Notes under the pieces: generated by a model | What the model saw: the letters and a program-made list of their open reading frames with translations, nothing else | The model's database searches: none | What the model was told of the DNA's origin: nothing | NCBI RefSeq assembly: GCF_008634025.1 | Contig: NZ_PDCM01000001.1 | Location: forward strand, 1,478,001 to 1,542,000 | Source: Streptomyces albofaciens JCM 4342 | GTDB taxonomy: Bacteria; Actinomycetota; Actinomycetes; Streptomycetales; Streptomycetaceae | Reading direction: 5' to 3' | DNA length: 64,000 nucleotides | Part shown: in pieces, positions 47,911-56,686 of the stretch | Numbering within the stretch: the first letter of the stretch is position 1 | Layout: each line of letters starts with the position of its first letter | Program-made: the position numbers and the translations under genes

Positions 47911-47940
47911 GCGGTGAATGTACGGCTGTTCGGGGCGGTT

Positions 47941-47962
47941 GTGTTCCCGTGGTGTTCCCGTG
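47941..47962 (+). repeat. Tandem 11-bp repeat beside attR
   Basis: GTGTTCCCGTG occurs twice in direct tandem (47941-47951 and 47952-47962) between the integrase start and attR, one helical turn apart: candidate arm-type integrase sites. Confidence 0.5.
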
Positions 47963-47976
47963 AATGCGAGAACGAC

Positions 47977-48010
47977 CAAGGCCCGGCCTACTTTCGCAGG
48001 TCGGGCCTTG
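47977..48010 (-). terminator. Phage-supplied terminator for tRNA-His
   Basis: 12-bp stem (47977-47988 with 47999-48010, one G-T pair) 7 bp beyond the tRNA CCA end on the minus strand. It takes the place of the host hairpin now stranded at 5965-6020. Confidence 0.75.
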
Positions 48011-48015
48011 ATCGT

Positions 48016-48041
48016 TTGGGGTGAGTAACGGGACTTGAACC
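48016..48041. other. attR core: 26-bp repeat within tRNA-His
   Basis: Identical to 6015-6040. Covers the 3' part of tRNA-His including CCA. The gene stays complete because the phage attP carries the same bases. Confidence 0.95.
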
Positions 48042-48093
48042 CGCGACATCCTGGACCACAACCAGGTGCTCTACCAGCTGAGCTATACCCACC
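48017..48093 (-). tRNA. tRNA-His (GTG anticodon)
   Basis: 77 nt on the minus strand with G-1 opposite C73 (the histidine identity pair), acceptor stem GTGGGTA/TACTCAC, D-arm AGCTGGTAGAGC, anticodon loop TTGTGGT (GTG), T-arm CGGGTTCAAGTCCCG, and an encoded CCA end. It hosts the prophage at its 3' end. Confidence 0.97.
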
Positions 48094-48160
48094 ATGACCG
48101 GTGCTGTGTGGTGTCTTGTTCCCCACCGGCTGAGAAAAAGTGTACAGGGTCTTCAGGGGT

Positions 48161-48195
48161 GCTCGCTCCCGGCTTCGGCTCAGCCGGGAGCGAGC
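48161..48195. terminator. Terminator downstream of orn
   Basis: Perfect 14-bp stem (48161-48174 with 48182-48195), 7-nt loop, 5 bases beyond the orn stop codon. Confidence 0.8.
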
Positions 48196-48199
48196 TGCG

Positions 48200-48808
48200 T
48201 CACTCCTGGTCCGCGGGCAGCACGTGCCGCGCCGCGATCTCCTTCGCGGTCTCCGAGTCCGGGCCGGGCTGCGGCACGAAGACCGCCTCCCGGTAGTAGC
48301 GGAGTTCCGCGATGGATTCACGGATGTCCGCCAGCGCCCGGTGGTTCCCGTTCTTCTCCGGACTGTTGAAGTACGCCCTCGGATACCAGCGCCGGGCCAG
48401 CTCCTTCACGGACGACACATCCACGATCCGGTAGTGCAGGTGGCTCTCCAGCTTCGGCATGTCGCGGAGCAGGAAGCCCCGGTCGGTGCCGACGGAGTTG
48501 CCGCACAGGGGTGCCCGGCCGGGTTCCGGTACGTGCTGCTTGATGTACTGGAGCACCTGTTCCTGTGCGTCCTCCAGGGTGGTGCCGCTGTCCAGCTCGG
48601 CCAGCAGCCCGGAGGAGGTGTGCATCTGGCGCACGACCTCGGGCATGGTGGTCAGGGCCTCGGCCGGGGGGCGGATCACGATGTCCACCCCGTCGCCCAG
48701 GACATTCAGCTCCGAGTCGGTGACCAGGGCGGCCACCTCGATGAGCGCGTCGTTCGCCAGCGAGAGCCCGGTCATCTCGCAGTCGATCCACACCATGCGA
48801 TCGTTCAT
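48200..48808 (-). CDS. orn: Oligoribonuclease
   Basis: 202 aa, DEDDh 3'-5' exoribonuclease that finishes RNA decay and clears linear dinucleotides such as pGpG. Motifs: [27 protein letters not shown] (Exo I), [41 protein letters not shown] (Exo II), and [23 protein letters not shown] (Exo III). It starts 5 bp after adpA; the adpA-ornA pair is conserved in Streptomyces and both affect differentiation. Confidence 0.97.
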   Translation of the reverse strand: MNDRMVWIDCEMTGLSLANDALIEVAALVTDSELNVLGDGVDIVIRPPAEALTTMPEVVRQMHTSSGLLAELDSGTTLEDAQEQVLQYIKQHVPEPGRAPLCGNSVGTDRGFLLRDMPKLESHLHYRIVDVSSVKELARRWYPRAYFNSPEKNGNHRALADIRESIAELRYYREAVFVPQPGPDSETAKEIAARHVLPADQE

Positions 48809-48813
48809 ACGTC

Positions 48814-50295
48814 TCACCCTACGGGGCGCTCCCGCTGGCTGGGCAGCACCGGGCGGCCACCGGGCCGTCCGGCGGGCTGGTCCGGAAGCCGGGGCGAGTA
48901 GGCGTCGGATTCCGGTTTGCCCTGCTCCGTCGGCGCGAGCGCGGTGGCCTGGCTGTGCACCGGCTGGGTGTGGCCCGCCGTACTGTGCCCCGGCTGGCCG
49001 CCCGACCCGTGCCCGCCCGGACCGCCGAGCCCGCCCGTGTGACCGCCTTGCGGGTGACCGCCCGGACCGTGCCCGCCCTGGGGATGCCCCTGCGTGTGAC
49101 CGCCGGGACCGAGCCCCCCTTGCGTGTGCGACGCCTGGCTGTGGTGCAGCTGGCCGTGGCCCCCTTGCAGATGGCCCGCCGCGGCGGCGGCGAACCGGTC
49201 CGCGCCGGCACCGGGCCGCTCACCGCGCTCCGGCCGGTCCGCCCGGCCGACCTGCTCGGGTACCCCGTTCTGCGGCCGGCGCGCGCGGTAGGCCGCGCGG
49301 TAGGCCGCGGGTGAAGCACCCAACTGCCTCCGGAAGTGGCCGCGCAGGGCGACCGGCGACCGGAAGCCGCAGCGTCCGGCGACCTCGTCCACGGAGTAGT
49401 CCGAGGTCTCCAGCAGCCGCTGCGCCTGGAGGACGCGCTGGGTGATCAGCCATTGCAGGGGCGCGCTCCCGGTCAGGGACCGGAAGCGGCGGTCGAAGGT
49501 ACGGCGGCTCATGTACGCGCGGGCCGCCAGCGTCTCCACGTCGAACTGCTCGTGGAGGTGCTCCAGCGCCCAGGCCACGACCTCGGCGAGCGGGTCCGCG
49601 CCGATCTCCTCCGGTAATGACCTGTCCAGGTACCTCTGGTGCCCCAGGTCCGACGCGGTGCGCCGGGGCGGGACCACCAGCCGCCGGGCGAGCGCGTTGG
49701 CCGCGTCCGCCCCGTGGTCGGTACGGACGATGTGCAGGCACAGGTCGATGCCGGCGGCGGTCCCCGCGCTGGTCAGCACGTCGCCGTCGTCGACGAAGAG
49801 CTCGCGGGGATCGACATGGACGGACGGGTAACGCTTGGCGAGCGTCGGCGCGTACATCCAGTGGGTGGTCGCGGGCCGCCCGTCGAGGAGCCCTGCGGCG
49901 GCGAGCACGAAGGCCCCCGTGCAGAGTCCGACGATGCGGGCCCCTTCTTCGTGCGCCCGGCGCAGCGCGTCCAGCGCGGCCGGGGGTGGTGCCTGTGTGA
50001 TGGACCGCCAGGCCGGTACGACGACCGTGCCCGCGCGGGCGATCGCCTCCAGCCCGTAGGGGGCCGACAGTTCGAGCCCCCCGGTGGTGCGCAAAGGCGC
50101 GTCTTCGCCCGCGCACACAAGTAGTCGGTACCGCGGAACACCCGCGTCCTGGCGGTCGATGCCGAAGACCGAGAGCGGAATGGAGCTCTCGAAAATCGGG
50201 CCGCCACTGAAGAGGAGCACCGCGACTATTTCGCGGCGTCGTCGGGCGGCGAGCTTGCGTGCGGCATCTGGTACGGCAGCGGAGTCCTGGCTCAT
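48814..50295 (-). CDS. adpA: AdpA, GlxA/AraC-type master regulator of development
   Basis: 493 aa. N-terminal ThiJ/PfpI-like dimerisation domain ([70 protein letters not shown]), then the AraC double HTH ([53 protein letters not shown] and [32 protein letters not shown]). It controls sporulation and secondary metabolism genes. A TTA codon in the interdomain linker (SLPEE) ties it to bldA. Odd: the C-terminal about 115 residues are a Gly/His/Gln-rich repeat tail, making it roughly 90 residues longer than the about 400-aa AdpA known from other species. Confidence 0.96.
   Translation of the reverse strand: MSQDSAAVPDAARKLAARRRREIVAVLLFSGGPIFESSIPLSVFGIDRQDAGVPRYRLLVCAGEDAPLRTTGGLELSAPYGLEAIARAGTVVVPAWRSITQAPPPAALDALRRAHEEGARIVGLCTGAFVLAAAGLLDGRPATTHWMYAPTLAKRYPSVHVDPRELFVDDGDVLTSAGTAAGIDLCLHIVRTDHGADAANALARRLVVPPRRTASDLGHQRYLDRSLPEEIGADPLAEVVAWALEHLHEQFDVETLAARAYMSRRTFDRRFRSLTGSAPLQWLITQRVLQAQRLLETSDYSVDEVAGRCGFRSPVALRGHFRRQLGASPAAYRAAYRARRPQNGVPEQVGRADRPERGERPGAGADRFAAAAAGHLQGGHGQLHHSQASHTQGGLGPGGHTQGHPQGGHGPGGHPQGGHTGGLGGPGGHGSGGQPGHSTAGHTQPVHSQATALAPTEQGKPESDAYSPRLPDQPAGRPGGRPVLPSQRERPVG
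48949..49181 (-). repeat. His/Gly/Gln-rich low-complexity tail of AdpA
   Basis: Encodes repeats such as [38 protein letters not shown]. About 18 His in roughly 75 residues with no Leu core, so disordered and potentially metal-binding. DNA shows short degenerate repeats of the type GTGACCGCC/GGACCG. Confidence 0.85.
49615..49617 (-). promoter_or_regulatory. bldA-dependent TTA codon in adpA
   Basis: In-frame TTA (leucine of RSLPEE) between the two AdpA domains, the place known from other Streptomyces adpA genes. Rare in this genome, it makes AdpA translation depend on the bldA leucyl-tRNA. Confidence 0.9.
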
Positions 50296-50643
50296 GGCAC
50301 TTAAGCCCCCCTCGGTCGTCTCGCCCTCTCGGTCCTGCACTGTTCCCCCGCCGTGATTGCCAAGATCGAATCTACTGCGTCCCGTGAGGATGGAGTGCCA
50401 AGTTCACCACCCGCTCGTATGTCGACATGGCAACTTGGCGCGAAGCATTCGATCACGAAGCGTTCCACTCGTCGGGCCTGCTGGGAAGTACGCCTCTCGC
50501 CTCTGCCCGTAAGCCGTAGGGCACAACCGTGCCCGGCGGTCCTTTCCTCCCAGCTCAGGCCCAGGTTGCGGGTCGCTTTCGCCAAGGGATGCACTTCAAC
50601 CCGAAGTTGGCCGAAAACGACCCTGGGCAGGCTTGCGAGCGCG
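50296..50643. promoter_or_regulatory. adpA upstream region
   Basis: 348 bp without a credible gene upstream of adpA, AT-richer than its surroundings, as is usual for this heavily regulated promoter. TGGCGCGAAG (50436-50445) matches the AdpA consensus TGGCSNGWWY in 9 of 10 positions, so autoregulation is possible. Imperfect repeats GCCAAG/CTTGGC occur around 50360-50440. Confidence 0.5.
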
Positions 50644-50949
50644 TCATTCCTCCGGCGTACGCCCGTCGGAGCGCCTCCCGCCCCGGTGGGCTCCGGTGCC
50701 GGTACGGCTGTGCCGGCCGCGGTGCGGGGCGATCTCGTCCGAGGACGGCCGGGCCGCGGTGCGCTCGGACTGGCGCAGCAGCGCCCGGCACGCGCAGGTC
50801 ACCGTCCCCAGCCCCACGGCGGCGCCGGCGGCCCCGGCGGCGGACGCGCCGCACAGTACGAGGACGAGCGGTACCAGGGCGCAGCTGAACGCCGCCCAGC
50901 GGACGAGATCGCTCACCGGATCGGCTGATGTGTTCGACGGACCGGGCAC
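50644..50949 (-). CDS. Small membrane protein upstream of adpA
   Basis: 101 aa from GTG 50949, chosen for the GGAGGG site. VPGPSNTSADPVSDLVRWAAFSCALVPLVLVLCGASAAGAAGAAVGLGTVTCACRALLRQSE holds two hydrophobic helices; the C-terminal part is Arg/Ser-rich and cytoplasmic. Small membrane genes occur at this spot in Streptomyces; function unknown. Confidence 0.7.
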   Translation of the reverse strand: MPGPSNTSADPVSDLVRWAAFSCALVPLVLVLCGASAAGAAGAAVGLGTVTCACRALLRQSERTAARPSSDEIAPHRGRHSRTGTGAHRGGRRSDGRTPEE

Positions 50950-51339
50950 GGTCTGCTCCCTCCATGCAAGGCAGGTACTACAACGGCTGCGGGGCCCGTG
51001 AGTCACCGCGAGGGGTACGTACGGGGGCAGGCCGGGGCATTGCCATCCGGGCCACGCTCCGGCATGCTCCGGGGACACGTTCGAGGGGCACCCCGCCCCG
51101 TGTGGCCGCGGGGGCCCACCCCGTCACCGGGGTCCGCCGTCCGCGTCGGGCCCTGTGCAGCGGGGGACTGGCGCCGTACTCTTGGGGAAAGGCATTGGGA
51201 AGATGATTCCCGGTCGTGTTGTTCCCCTTTGAACTATGGGGCCGACCTCTCGATCAAGCCAGCTCAGTCAACTGCCGGATCAAGTCAATCGCCGCTCCCC
51301 GTCCGCCCCTCCGCAAGGACCTCCTTCGCCGAGACAGCC
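50950..51339. other. Intergenic region between divergent genes
   Basis: 390 bp between the small membrane gene (-) and the universal stress gene (+). I see no gene; it must hold both promoters. CAAGTCAATCGCC and GATCAAGCC direct short repeats near 51252-51292 are the only pattern noticed. Confidence 0.5.
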
Positions 51340-51861
51340 ATGGCCGGTCACGAAATCCCCGAACCCGCGGACCGCAAGCAGGTCGCCGATCCGATGGCGG
51401 ACCTCCGAGCGGCGGAAGAGACACGTCATTCCTGCGATCCCGCCTTCCGGCACGGTGTCGTGGTCGGCTTCGACGGCTCGATGTCGAGTGAGCGGGCGTT
51501 GGCGTATGCAATCGGTATGGCGCGGCGCTCGGCGTCGGGCCTGATCATCGTCCATGTGGCCAACCGGCTGCCCACGACGGTCTGGGCGGGCTGTGAGCCC
51601 CCGGTCTTCGTGGACGTGCCGGACCACCGTACAGAAGTGCTGGGCCTGGAGCTGGCCTGTGCCGACCATCTCGCGGAGATCCCCTGGATCCTCGTGGAGC
51701 GCGGTGGCGACATCTGCCACGAGCTGGAGGAGGTCGGGCAGGAGTACGAGGCCGACGCGATCGTGGTCGGCTCGACGCACGGCATCGTGGGCCGGATCTT
51801 CGGCTCGGTGGCGGGCCGGCTGGCCCGGCGGGCGCAGCGGCCCGTGGTCGTCATTCCCTGA
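51340..51861 (+). CDS. Universal stress protein family protein
   Basis: 173 aa from ATG 51340. USP fold: HGVVVGFDGSMSSERALAYAIGMARRSASGLIIVHV near the start, and the C-terminal nucleotide-binding signature EADAIVVGSTHGIVGRIFGSVAGRLARRAQRPVVVIP (GxxG-x9-GS). An ATP-binding single-domain USP, usually induced on starvation or hypoxia. No strong ribosome-binding site is visible, so an earlier start cannot be excluded. Confidence 0.88.
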   Translation: MAGHEIPEPADRKQVADPMADLRAAEETRHSCDPAFRHGVVVGFDGSMSSERALAYAIGMARRSASGLIIVHVANRLPTTVWAGCEPPVFVDVPDHRTEVLGLELACADHLAEIPWILVERGGDICHELEEVGQEYEADAIVVGSTHGIVGRIFGSVAGRLARRAQRPVVVIP

Positions 51862-52318
51862 CCGGACCCCCTGCCCGGCCCGGCCCCGGACCGGGCGCCC
51901 GGCGCGTACCGTCCCCGCACGGCCCGTGTGGCTCGTCCGCGCGCGGCGTGCGCGCCCCCGTACGGCCTGCGGCCCTGCCGCGTCCCGCCCGCCCCGGCCT
52001 GTGCGCTCCGTGTTCGTGCGGCGTACGCGCCGCACCCGCCCCCGTGGGCGCGCGACCTCGTGAGACGTGAGGTGAGGGAGCGTCACCAGCCGCGTGTTCC
52101 TGGGCAGTCGGCATATCTACTGGCCCGTAGAGGTGGATTGCGGGGTTGTGGAGGGTAGAAATCCGATCAAGTGGGACGCGAACGGAGCGTGAACGGCCGG
52201 GCGGTCACCGCGTCACCGACCGCCCGCCGAGACGCCCGTCGAGCACGTGCTGCCGCCCGGGAGGTGACGGTTCCCGGGAAGGCGGCCACCGCCGGCGTAA
52301 GGGCGACGCCGGCAACAG

Positions 52319-52368
52319 GGGAGGCGGGGCCCCGCGCGTATGGTGGCACGCGCGGGGCCCCGCCTCCC
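52319..52368. terminator. Very long hairpin in the usp-glmS intergenic region
   Basis: Perfect 20-bp GC-rich stem (52319-52338 with 52349-52368), 10-nt loop, between convergent usp (+) and glmS (-), serving both. The rest of 51862-52552 (691 bp) has no credible gene; several open frames there are codon-bias shadows. Confidence 0.8.
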
Positions 52369-52552
52369 GCCCCCTCGAAAGGACGTACCGTCCGTCCGGG
52401 CAGCCCCCCGTAGGCCGCCCGTTCCCCCGGACGAACGCCCGTGACCGCGGAGGTGGACAGGACCCCCGCGGTCCGTCGGGCGACTGCTCGCCCGAGCGAG
52501 CTCCCGCCCAGGGCGACCACCGCCCATGAGCGATCCGCTCGCCGTCGATCGC

Positions 52553-54382
52553 CTACTCGACCGTGACCGACTTCGCCAGGTTGCGCGGCTTGTCGATGTC
52601 CCGGCCCATGGCCAGGGCCACGTGGTAGGCCAGCAGCTGGAGCGGGATGCCCATCAGGATCGGGTCCAGCTCGTTCTCGTTCTTCGGCACGACGATGGTG
52701 TGGTCGGCCTTGTCCTGCTTCTGGTGCGCGACGGCGAGGATGCGGCCGCTGCGGGCCTTGATCTCCTCCATCGCGGCGCGGTTCTTCTCCAGCAGGTCGT
52801 CGTCCGGGACGATCGCCACGGTCGGCATGGCCGGCTCGATCAGCGCCAGCGGACCGTGCTTGAGCTCGGACGCCGGGTACGCCTCGGCGTGGATGTAGGA
52901 GATCTCCTTGAGCTTGAGGGAGGCCTCGCGGGCCACCGGGTAGCCGCGCACCCGGCCGATGAACATCATCGACCTGGCGTCCGCGTACTCCGCCGCCAGC
53001 TGCTTGACCTCGTCCTCCAGCTCCAGGATCTCCTGGATCTGGCCGGGCAGCTTGCGCAGGCCCTCGATGATCCGCTTGCCGTCGGCGACGGACAGGTCGC
53101 GGATGCGGCCCAGGTGCAGCGCGAGCAGGCCGAAGGCGACCACGGTGTTGGTGAAGCACTTGGTGGAGACCACGCAGACCTCGGGCCCGGCGTGCACGTA
53201 CACACCGCCGTGGGTCTCCCGGGCGATCGCCGAGCCGACCACGTTCACCACGCCCAGGACGCGCGCGCCCTTGCGCTTGAGCTCCTGCACGGCCGCCAGC
53301 ACGTCGTAGGTCTCACCGGACTGGGAGACCGCGATGTAGAGGGTGTCGGGGTCCACGACCGGGTTGCGGTAGCGGAACTCGGAGGCCGGCTCGGCGTCCG
53401 AGGGGATACGGGCCAGCTCCTCGATCATCTGCGCGCCGATCTGGCCCGCGTGGTACGAGGTGCCGCAGCCCAGGATCTTCACCCGGCGGATGGCGCGCGC
53501 CTCGCGCGGGTCCAGGTTCAGGCCGCCCAGGTGCACGGTGGAGAAGCGGTCGTCGATCCGGCCGCGCAGCACGCGGTCGACGGCGTCGGCCTGCTCGCAG
53601 ATCTCCTTGTGCATGTACGTGTCGTGGCCGCCCATGTCGTACGACTCGGCCTCCCACTCCACCGTGGTCGGCTGCGCGGAGGTGTGCGAGCCCTCGGTGG
53701 TGTAGGTGCGGTAGTCGTCGGCCTTGATGGTGGCCATCTCGCCGTCGTCGAGGGTGACGACCTGGCGGGTGTGCGAGACCAGCGCGGCGACGTCGGAGGA
53801 GACGAACATCTCCTTCTCGCCGATGCCGAGGACGACCGGCGAGCCGTTGCGGGCGACGACGATGCGCTCGGGGAAGTCGGCGTGCAGCACGGCGATGCCG
53901 TACGTGCCCTCGATGACCCGCAGGGCCTCGCGGACCTGCTCCTCCAGGGTCGGCGCCTGGGAGCGGCCGATCAGGTGGGCCAGCACCTCGGTGTCGGTCT
54001 CCGAGGCGAACTCCACGCCGTCCGCGGTGAGCTTGGCGCGCAGCTCGTCGGCGTTGTCGATGATGCCGTTGTGGACGACGGCGACCTTGCCCTCGGTGTC
54101 CACGTGCGGGTGCGCGTTCTCGTCGGTCGGCGCGCCGTGGGTGGCCCAGCGGGTGTGGGCGATGCCGGCGGTGCCCGCGAAGCGCTTGGGCAGGCGGGAC
54201 TCCAGCTCGCGGACGCGGCCCTTGGCCTTGGCGGTCTTCAGGCCGCCGGCGGCCTTGCCGGTGCCCTTGGCGTGGATGGCGATACCGGCGGAGTCGTACC
54301 CGCGGTACTCCAGGCGCTGCAGTCCTTCCAGGAGCAGCGGAGCCACGTCCCGCTTACCGATGTAGCCGACGATCCCGCACAT
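52553..54382 (-). CDS. glmS: Glutamine--fructose-6-phosphate aminotransferase (isomerizing)
   Basis: 609 aa, first step of amino-sugar synthesis: fructose-6-P plus glutamine to glucosamine-6-P. Class II glutaminase with N-terminal catalytic Cys2 (MCGIVGYIGKRDVAPLLLEGLQRLEYRGYDSAG), HTRWATHGAPTDENAHPH; two SIS domains (ILGCGTSYHAGQIGAQMIEELARIP with the sugar-binding loop, VSQSGETYDVLAAVQELKRKG) and the C-terminal DKPRNLAKSVTVE. Feeds peptidoglycan; next to a hexosaminidase that releases GlcNAc. Confidence 0.97.
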   Translation of the reverse strand: MCGIVGYIGKRDVAPLLLEGLQRLEYRGYDSAGIAIHAKGTGKAAGGLKTAKAKGRVRELESRLPKRFAGTAGIAHTRWATHGAPTDENAHPHVDTEGKVAVVHNGIIDNADELRAKLTADGVEFASETDTEVLAHLIGRSQAPTLEEQVREALRVIEGTYGIAVLHADFPERIVVARNGSPVVLGIGEKEMFVSSDVAALVSHTRQVVTLDDGEMATIKADDYRTYTTEGSHTSAQPTTVEWEAESYDMGGHDTYMHKEICEQADAVDRVLRGRIDDRFSTVHLGGLNLDPREARAIRRVKILGCGTSYHAGQIGAQMIEELARIPSDAEPASEFRYRNPVVDPDTLYIAVSQSGETYDVLAAVQELKRKGARVLGVVNVVGSAIARETHGGVYVHAGPEVCVVSTKCFTNTVVAFGLLALHLGRIRDLSVADGKRIIEGLRKLPGQIQEILELEDEVKQLAAEYADARSMMFIGRVRGYPVAREASLKLKEISYIHAEAYPASELKHGPLALIEPAMPTVAIVPDDDLLEKNRAAMEEIKARSGRILAVAHQKQDKADHTIVVPKNENELDPILMGIPLQLLAYHVALAMGRDIDKPRNLAKSVTVE

Positions 54383-54453
54383 GAAGTGACCCCTTCGGTC
54401 AGGCAGTTGGACAGGTGGCACGCGATGCGGCACGTGCCGGGTGCTCGGCCGGG

Positions 54454-54795
54454 TCAGCCGTAGACGAGGCGGCGCAGCTGGCGCGCCGAGAGGGTGGGCG
54501 GGCACACCGCGCGGTGCGGCAGCTCCTGCCCGATCCGTTCGAAGATCGCGTCGTTGCGCAGCCCCTGCGACTGCAGCTCCCGATGGCGTCTGCGGACGTA
54601 GTCCTCGGTCGTCTCGTCGAAGTACGCGAGGACGTCGAGCACCACCCGGGCGGCCTCGCCGCGCTGTAGCGGCGTGCTGCGCACCAGGTGGTCGATGAGG
54701 TCCTCATGAGGCGAACGGCGATCGAGCACCCGATGAATACTGATGGGTCGCTCCGATGAAAGCAAGAAATCTGCCCGATATCGGGCAAGCGACAC
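54454..54795 (-). CDS. Conserved small protein upstream of glmS
   Basis: 113 aa from GTG 54795; GTG 54729 is an alternative, and neither has a strong site. EDLIDHLVRSTPLQRGEAARVVLDVLAYFDETTEDYVRRRHRELQSQGLRNDAIFERIGQELPHRAVCPPTLSARQLRRLVYG is the conserved part: helical, ending in a LSxRQLRRLVYG motif common in Streptomyces. Function unknown; genes of this type accompany glmS. Confidence 0.75.
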   Translation of the reverse strand: MSLARYRADFLLSSERPISIHRVLDRRSPHEDLIDHLVRSTPLQRGEAARVVLDVLAYFDETTEDYVRRRHRELQSQGLRNDAIFERIGQELPHRAVCPPTLSARQLRRLVYG

Positions 54796-54929
54796 GCCGG
54801 ATGACGCCAGACGTGGTCCGCACCTTGACCACCACGGGGGTCAGCGGTACTCAATGTTGACGTTCGGTTGCTCCATGCCACGCACGACCACGCACGGCCC
54901 TGCACGACGAGCCCACCGAAGGGAACCTC

Positions 54930-56543
54930 GTGAGACGACGCAGACTGTTCTGCTCGCTGCTGCTGGTCGCGGCGGCCGGCCTGTCCACGGCCGGAGCGCG
55001 GCCCGCGGGCGGCCCCGACGGCCAGGCCGCCCGCCATGCCAAGCCCATAGCCCTCGACCAGGTCATCCCGGCGCCCGCCTCGGTCAAACCGGGTAAGGAG
55101 CCCTACACCCTCGGTGACCGGACGCGGATCCGGGTGCCCGGCGCCTCGGGTGAGGTCCGGCGGGTGGCCGGCTACCTGGCGGACGTGCTGCGGCCGTCCA
55201 CCGGCTACCCCCTGCCCGTCACGGGCAAGGACGGCCGGGACGGCATCGTGCTGCGGCTCGGCGGCAAGGACACCGCGAAGCTGGGCGCCGAGGGCTACCG
55301 CCTCACCTCGGACCGGCACGCCGTGACGATCACCGCGGCCCGGCCCGCCGGGCTCTTCCACGGCGTACAGACGCTGCGCCAGCTGCTGCCGCCGTCCGTC
55401 GAGAAGCGCAGCACACAGCACAGCCCCTGGAAGGTCGCCGGCGGCACCATCACCGACACCCCGCGCTACGGCTACCGCGGCGGAATGATCGATGTCGGAC
55501 GGCACTTCTTCACGGTCGAACAGCTGAAGCGTTACATCGATCAGCTGGCGCTGTACAAGTACAACAAGCTGCATCTGCACCTCACCGACGACCAGGGCTG
55601 GCGGCTCCAGATCAACTCCTGGCCGCGGCTCGCCACCTACGGCGGCAGCACGCAGGTCGGCGGCGGCCCCGGCGGCTACTACACGAAGGCCCAGTACCGC
55701 GAGATCCTGCGGTACGCCGCCAGCCGCTACATGGAGGTCATCCCCGAGATCGACACCCCGGGGCACACCCAGGCCGCGCTCGCCTCGTACGCACAGCTGA
55801 ACTGCAACAACATCGCGCCTCCGATCTACACCGGCATCGAGGTCGGCTTCAGCTCGCTGTGCGTGCCCAAGAAGATCACGTACGAGTTCCTGGACGACGT
55901 CTTCCGCGAGACCGCGGCGCTGACCCCGGGCCGGTACCTGCACATCGGCGGTGACGAGGCCTACTCCACCAGCCACGCCGACTACGTGACCTTCATGAAC
56001 AAGGTCCAGCCGCTGGTGACCAAGTACAAGAAGAAGGTCATAGGGTGGCACCAGATGACCGCCGTGACCCCGGCCAAGGGCGCCGCGGTGCAGTACTGGG
56101 GCTACGACAAGACCCCCGCCAAGGAGCGGGAGCAGGTCGTGGCGGCGGCCCGGAAGGGCACCGGTCTGATCCTGTCGCCGGCCGACCGCTCGTACCTCGA
56201 CATGAAGTACACCAAGGACACCAAGCTGGGTAAGGCGTGGGCCGGGTACGTCGAGGTCCAGCGGTCCTACGACTGGGACCCCGGGACGTACCTCAAGGGC
56301 GCGCCGCAGAAGTCGATCATGGGTGTGGAGGCGCCCATCTGGACGGAGACCCTGTCCACCAACCAGCACCTGGACTACATGACCTTCCCGCGGATGCCCG
56401 GCATCGCCGAGCTGGGCTGGTCACCGCGGTCCACCCACGACTGGGACACCTACAAGTACCGGCTGGCCGCCCAGGCGCCCCGCTGGGAGGCCATGGGCTT
56501 CGACTACTACAGGTCCCCGCAGGTGCCGTGGGGAAAGAAGTGA
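54930..56543 (+). CDS. Secreted beta-N-acetylhexosaminidase (GH20)
   Basis: 537 aa from GTG 54930 (GAAGGGA site). Basic start RRRRLFCSLLLVAAAGLSTAG is a signal peptide. GH20b N-terminal domain (IPAPASVKPGKEPYTLGDRTRI), then the catalytic barrel: RGGMIDVGRHFFTVEQLKRYIDQLALYKYNKLHLHLTDDQGWRLQI, EVIPEIDTPGHTQAALA, catalytic Asp-Glu in LHIGGDEAYSTS, WHQMTAVTPAKGAAVQYWGY and the late MTFPRMPGIAELGWS. Removes terminal GlcNAc from chitobiose or wall fragments by substrate-assisted catalysis. Convergent arrangement: it heads away from the glmS gene. Confidence 0.95.
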   Translation: MRRRRLFCSLLLVAAAGLSTAGARPAGGPDGQAARHAKPIALDQVIPAPASVKPGKEPYTLGDRTRIRVPGASGEVRRVAGYLADVLRPSTGYPLPVTGKDGRDGIVLRLGGKDTAKLGAEGYRLTSDRHAVTITAARPAGLFHGVQTLRQLLPPSVEKRSTQHSPWKVAGGTITDTPRYGYRGGMIDVGRHFFTVEQLKRYIDQLALYKYNKLHLHLTDDQGWRLQINSWPRLATYGGSTQVGGGPGGYYTKAQYREILRYAASRYMEVIPEIDTPGHTQAALASYAQLNCNNIAPPIYTGIEVGFSSLCVPKKITYEFLDDVFRETAALTPGRYLHIGGDEAYSTSHADYVTFMNKVQPLVTKYKKKVIGWHQMTAVTPAKGAAVQYWGYDKTPAKEREQVVAAARKGTGLILSPADRSYLDMKYTKDTKLGKAWAGYVEVQRSYDWDPGTYLKGAPQKSIMGVEAPIWTETLSTNQHLDYMTFPRMPGIAELGWSPRSTHDWDTYKYRLAAQAPRWEAMGFDYYRSPQVPWGKK

Positions 56544-56564
56544 GCTGACGGCGCCACGACAGAA

Positions 56565-56592
56565 GGGCGGGCCCGGATCCCCGGGCCCGCCC
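56565..56592. terminator. Terminator after the GH20 gene
   Basis: 12-bp perfect stem (56565-56576 with 56581-56592), loop ATCC. It sits between the GH20 gene and the convergent acyl-CoA dehydrogenase gene; three TACGGGAA-GCCGT repeats follow at 56600-56665. Confidence 0.75.
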
Positions 56593-56686
56593 CGTGCCGT
56601 ACGGGAAGGCCGTGCGTGTACGGGAACGCCGTACGAGAGGGCCGCGCGCATACGGGAACGCCGTACGCGACGGCCGGCGCGGACGC

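Larger units (their letters stand above)
6015..48041. mobile_element. Prophage (HK97-type siphophage) in tRNA-His
   Basis: About 42 kb bounded by a 26-bp direct repeat of the tRNA-His 3' end. It contains an integrase next to attR, repressor/Cro switch, recombination and replication genes with iterons, small and large terminase, portal, protease, capsid, connector, tail, tape measure, holin and endolysin genes in standard siphophage order. No structural gene looks broken, so it may be inducible. I saw no HNH endonuclease beside the terminase. Confidence 0.96.

Noticed and set aside
50301..50594. 97-codon minus-strand frame in the adpA upstream region
   Set aside because: No ribosome-binding site, mixed composition, and the region is AT-richer and known for regulatory density in Streptomyces.
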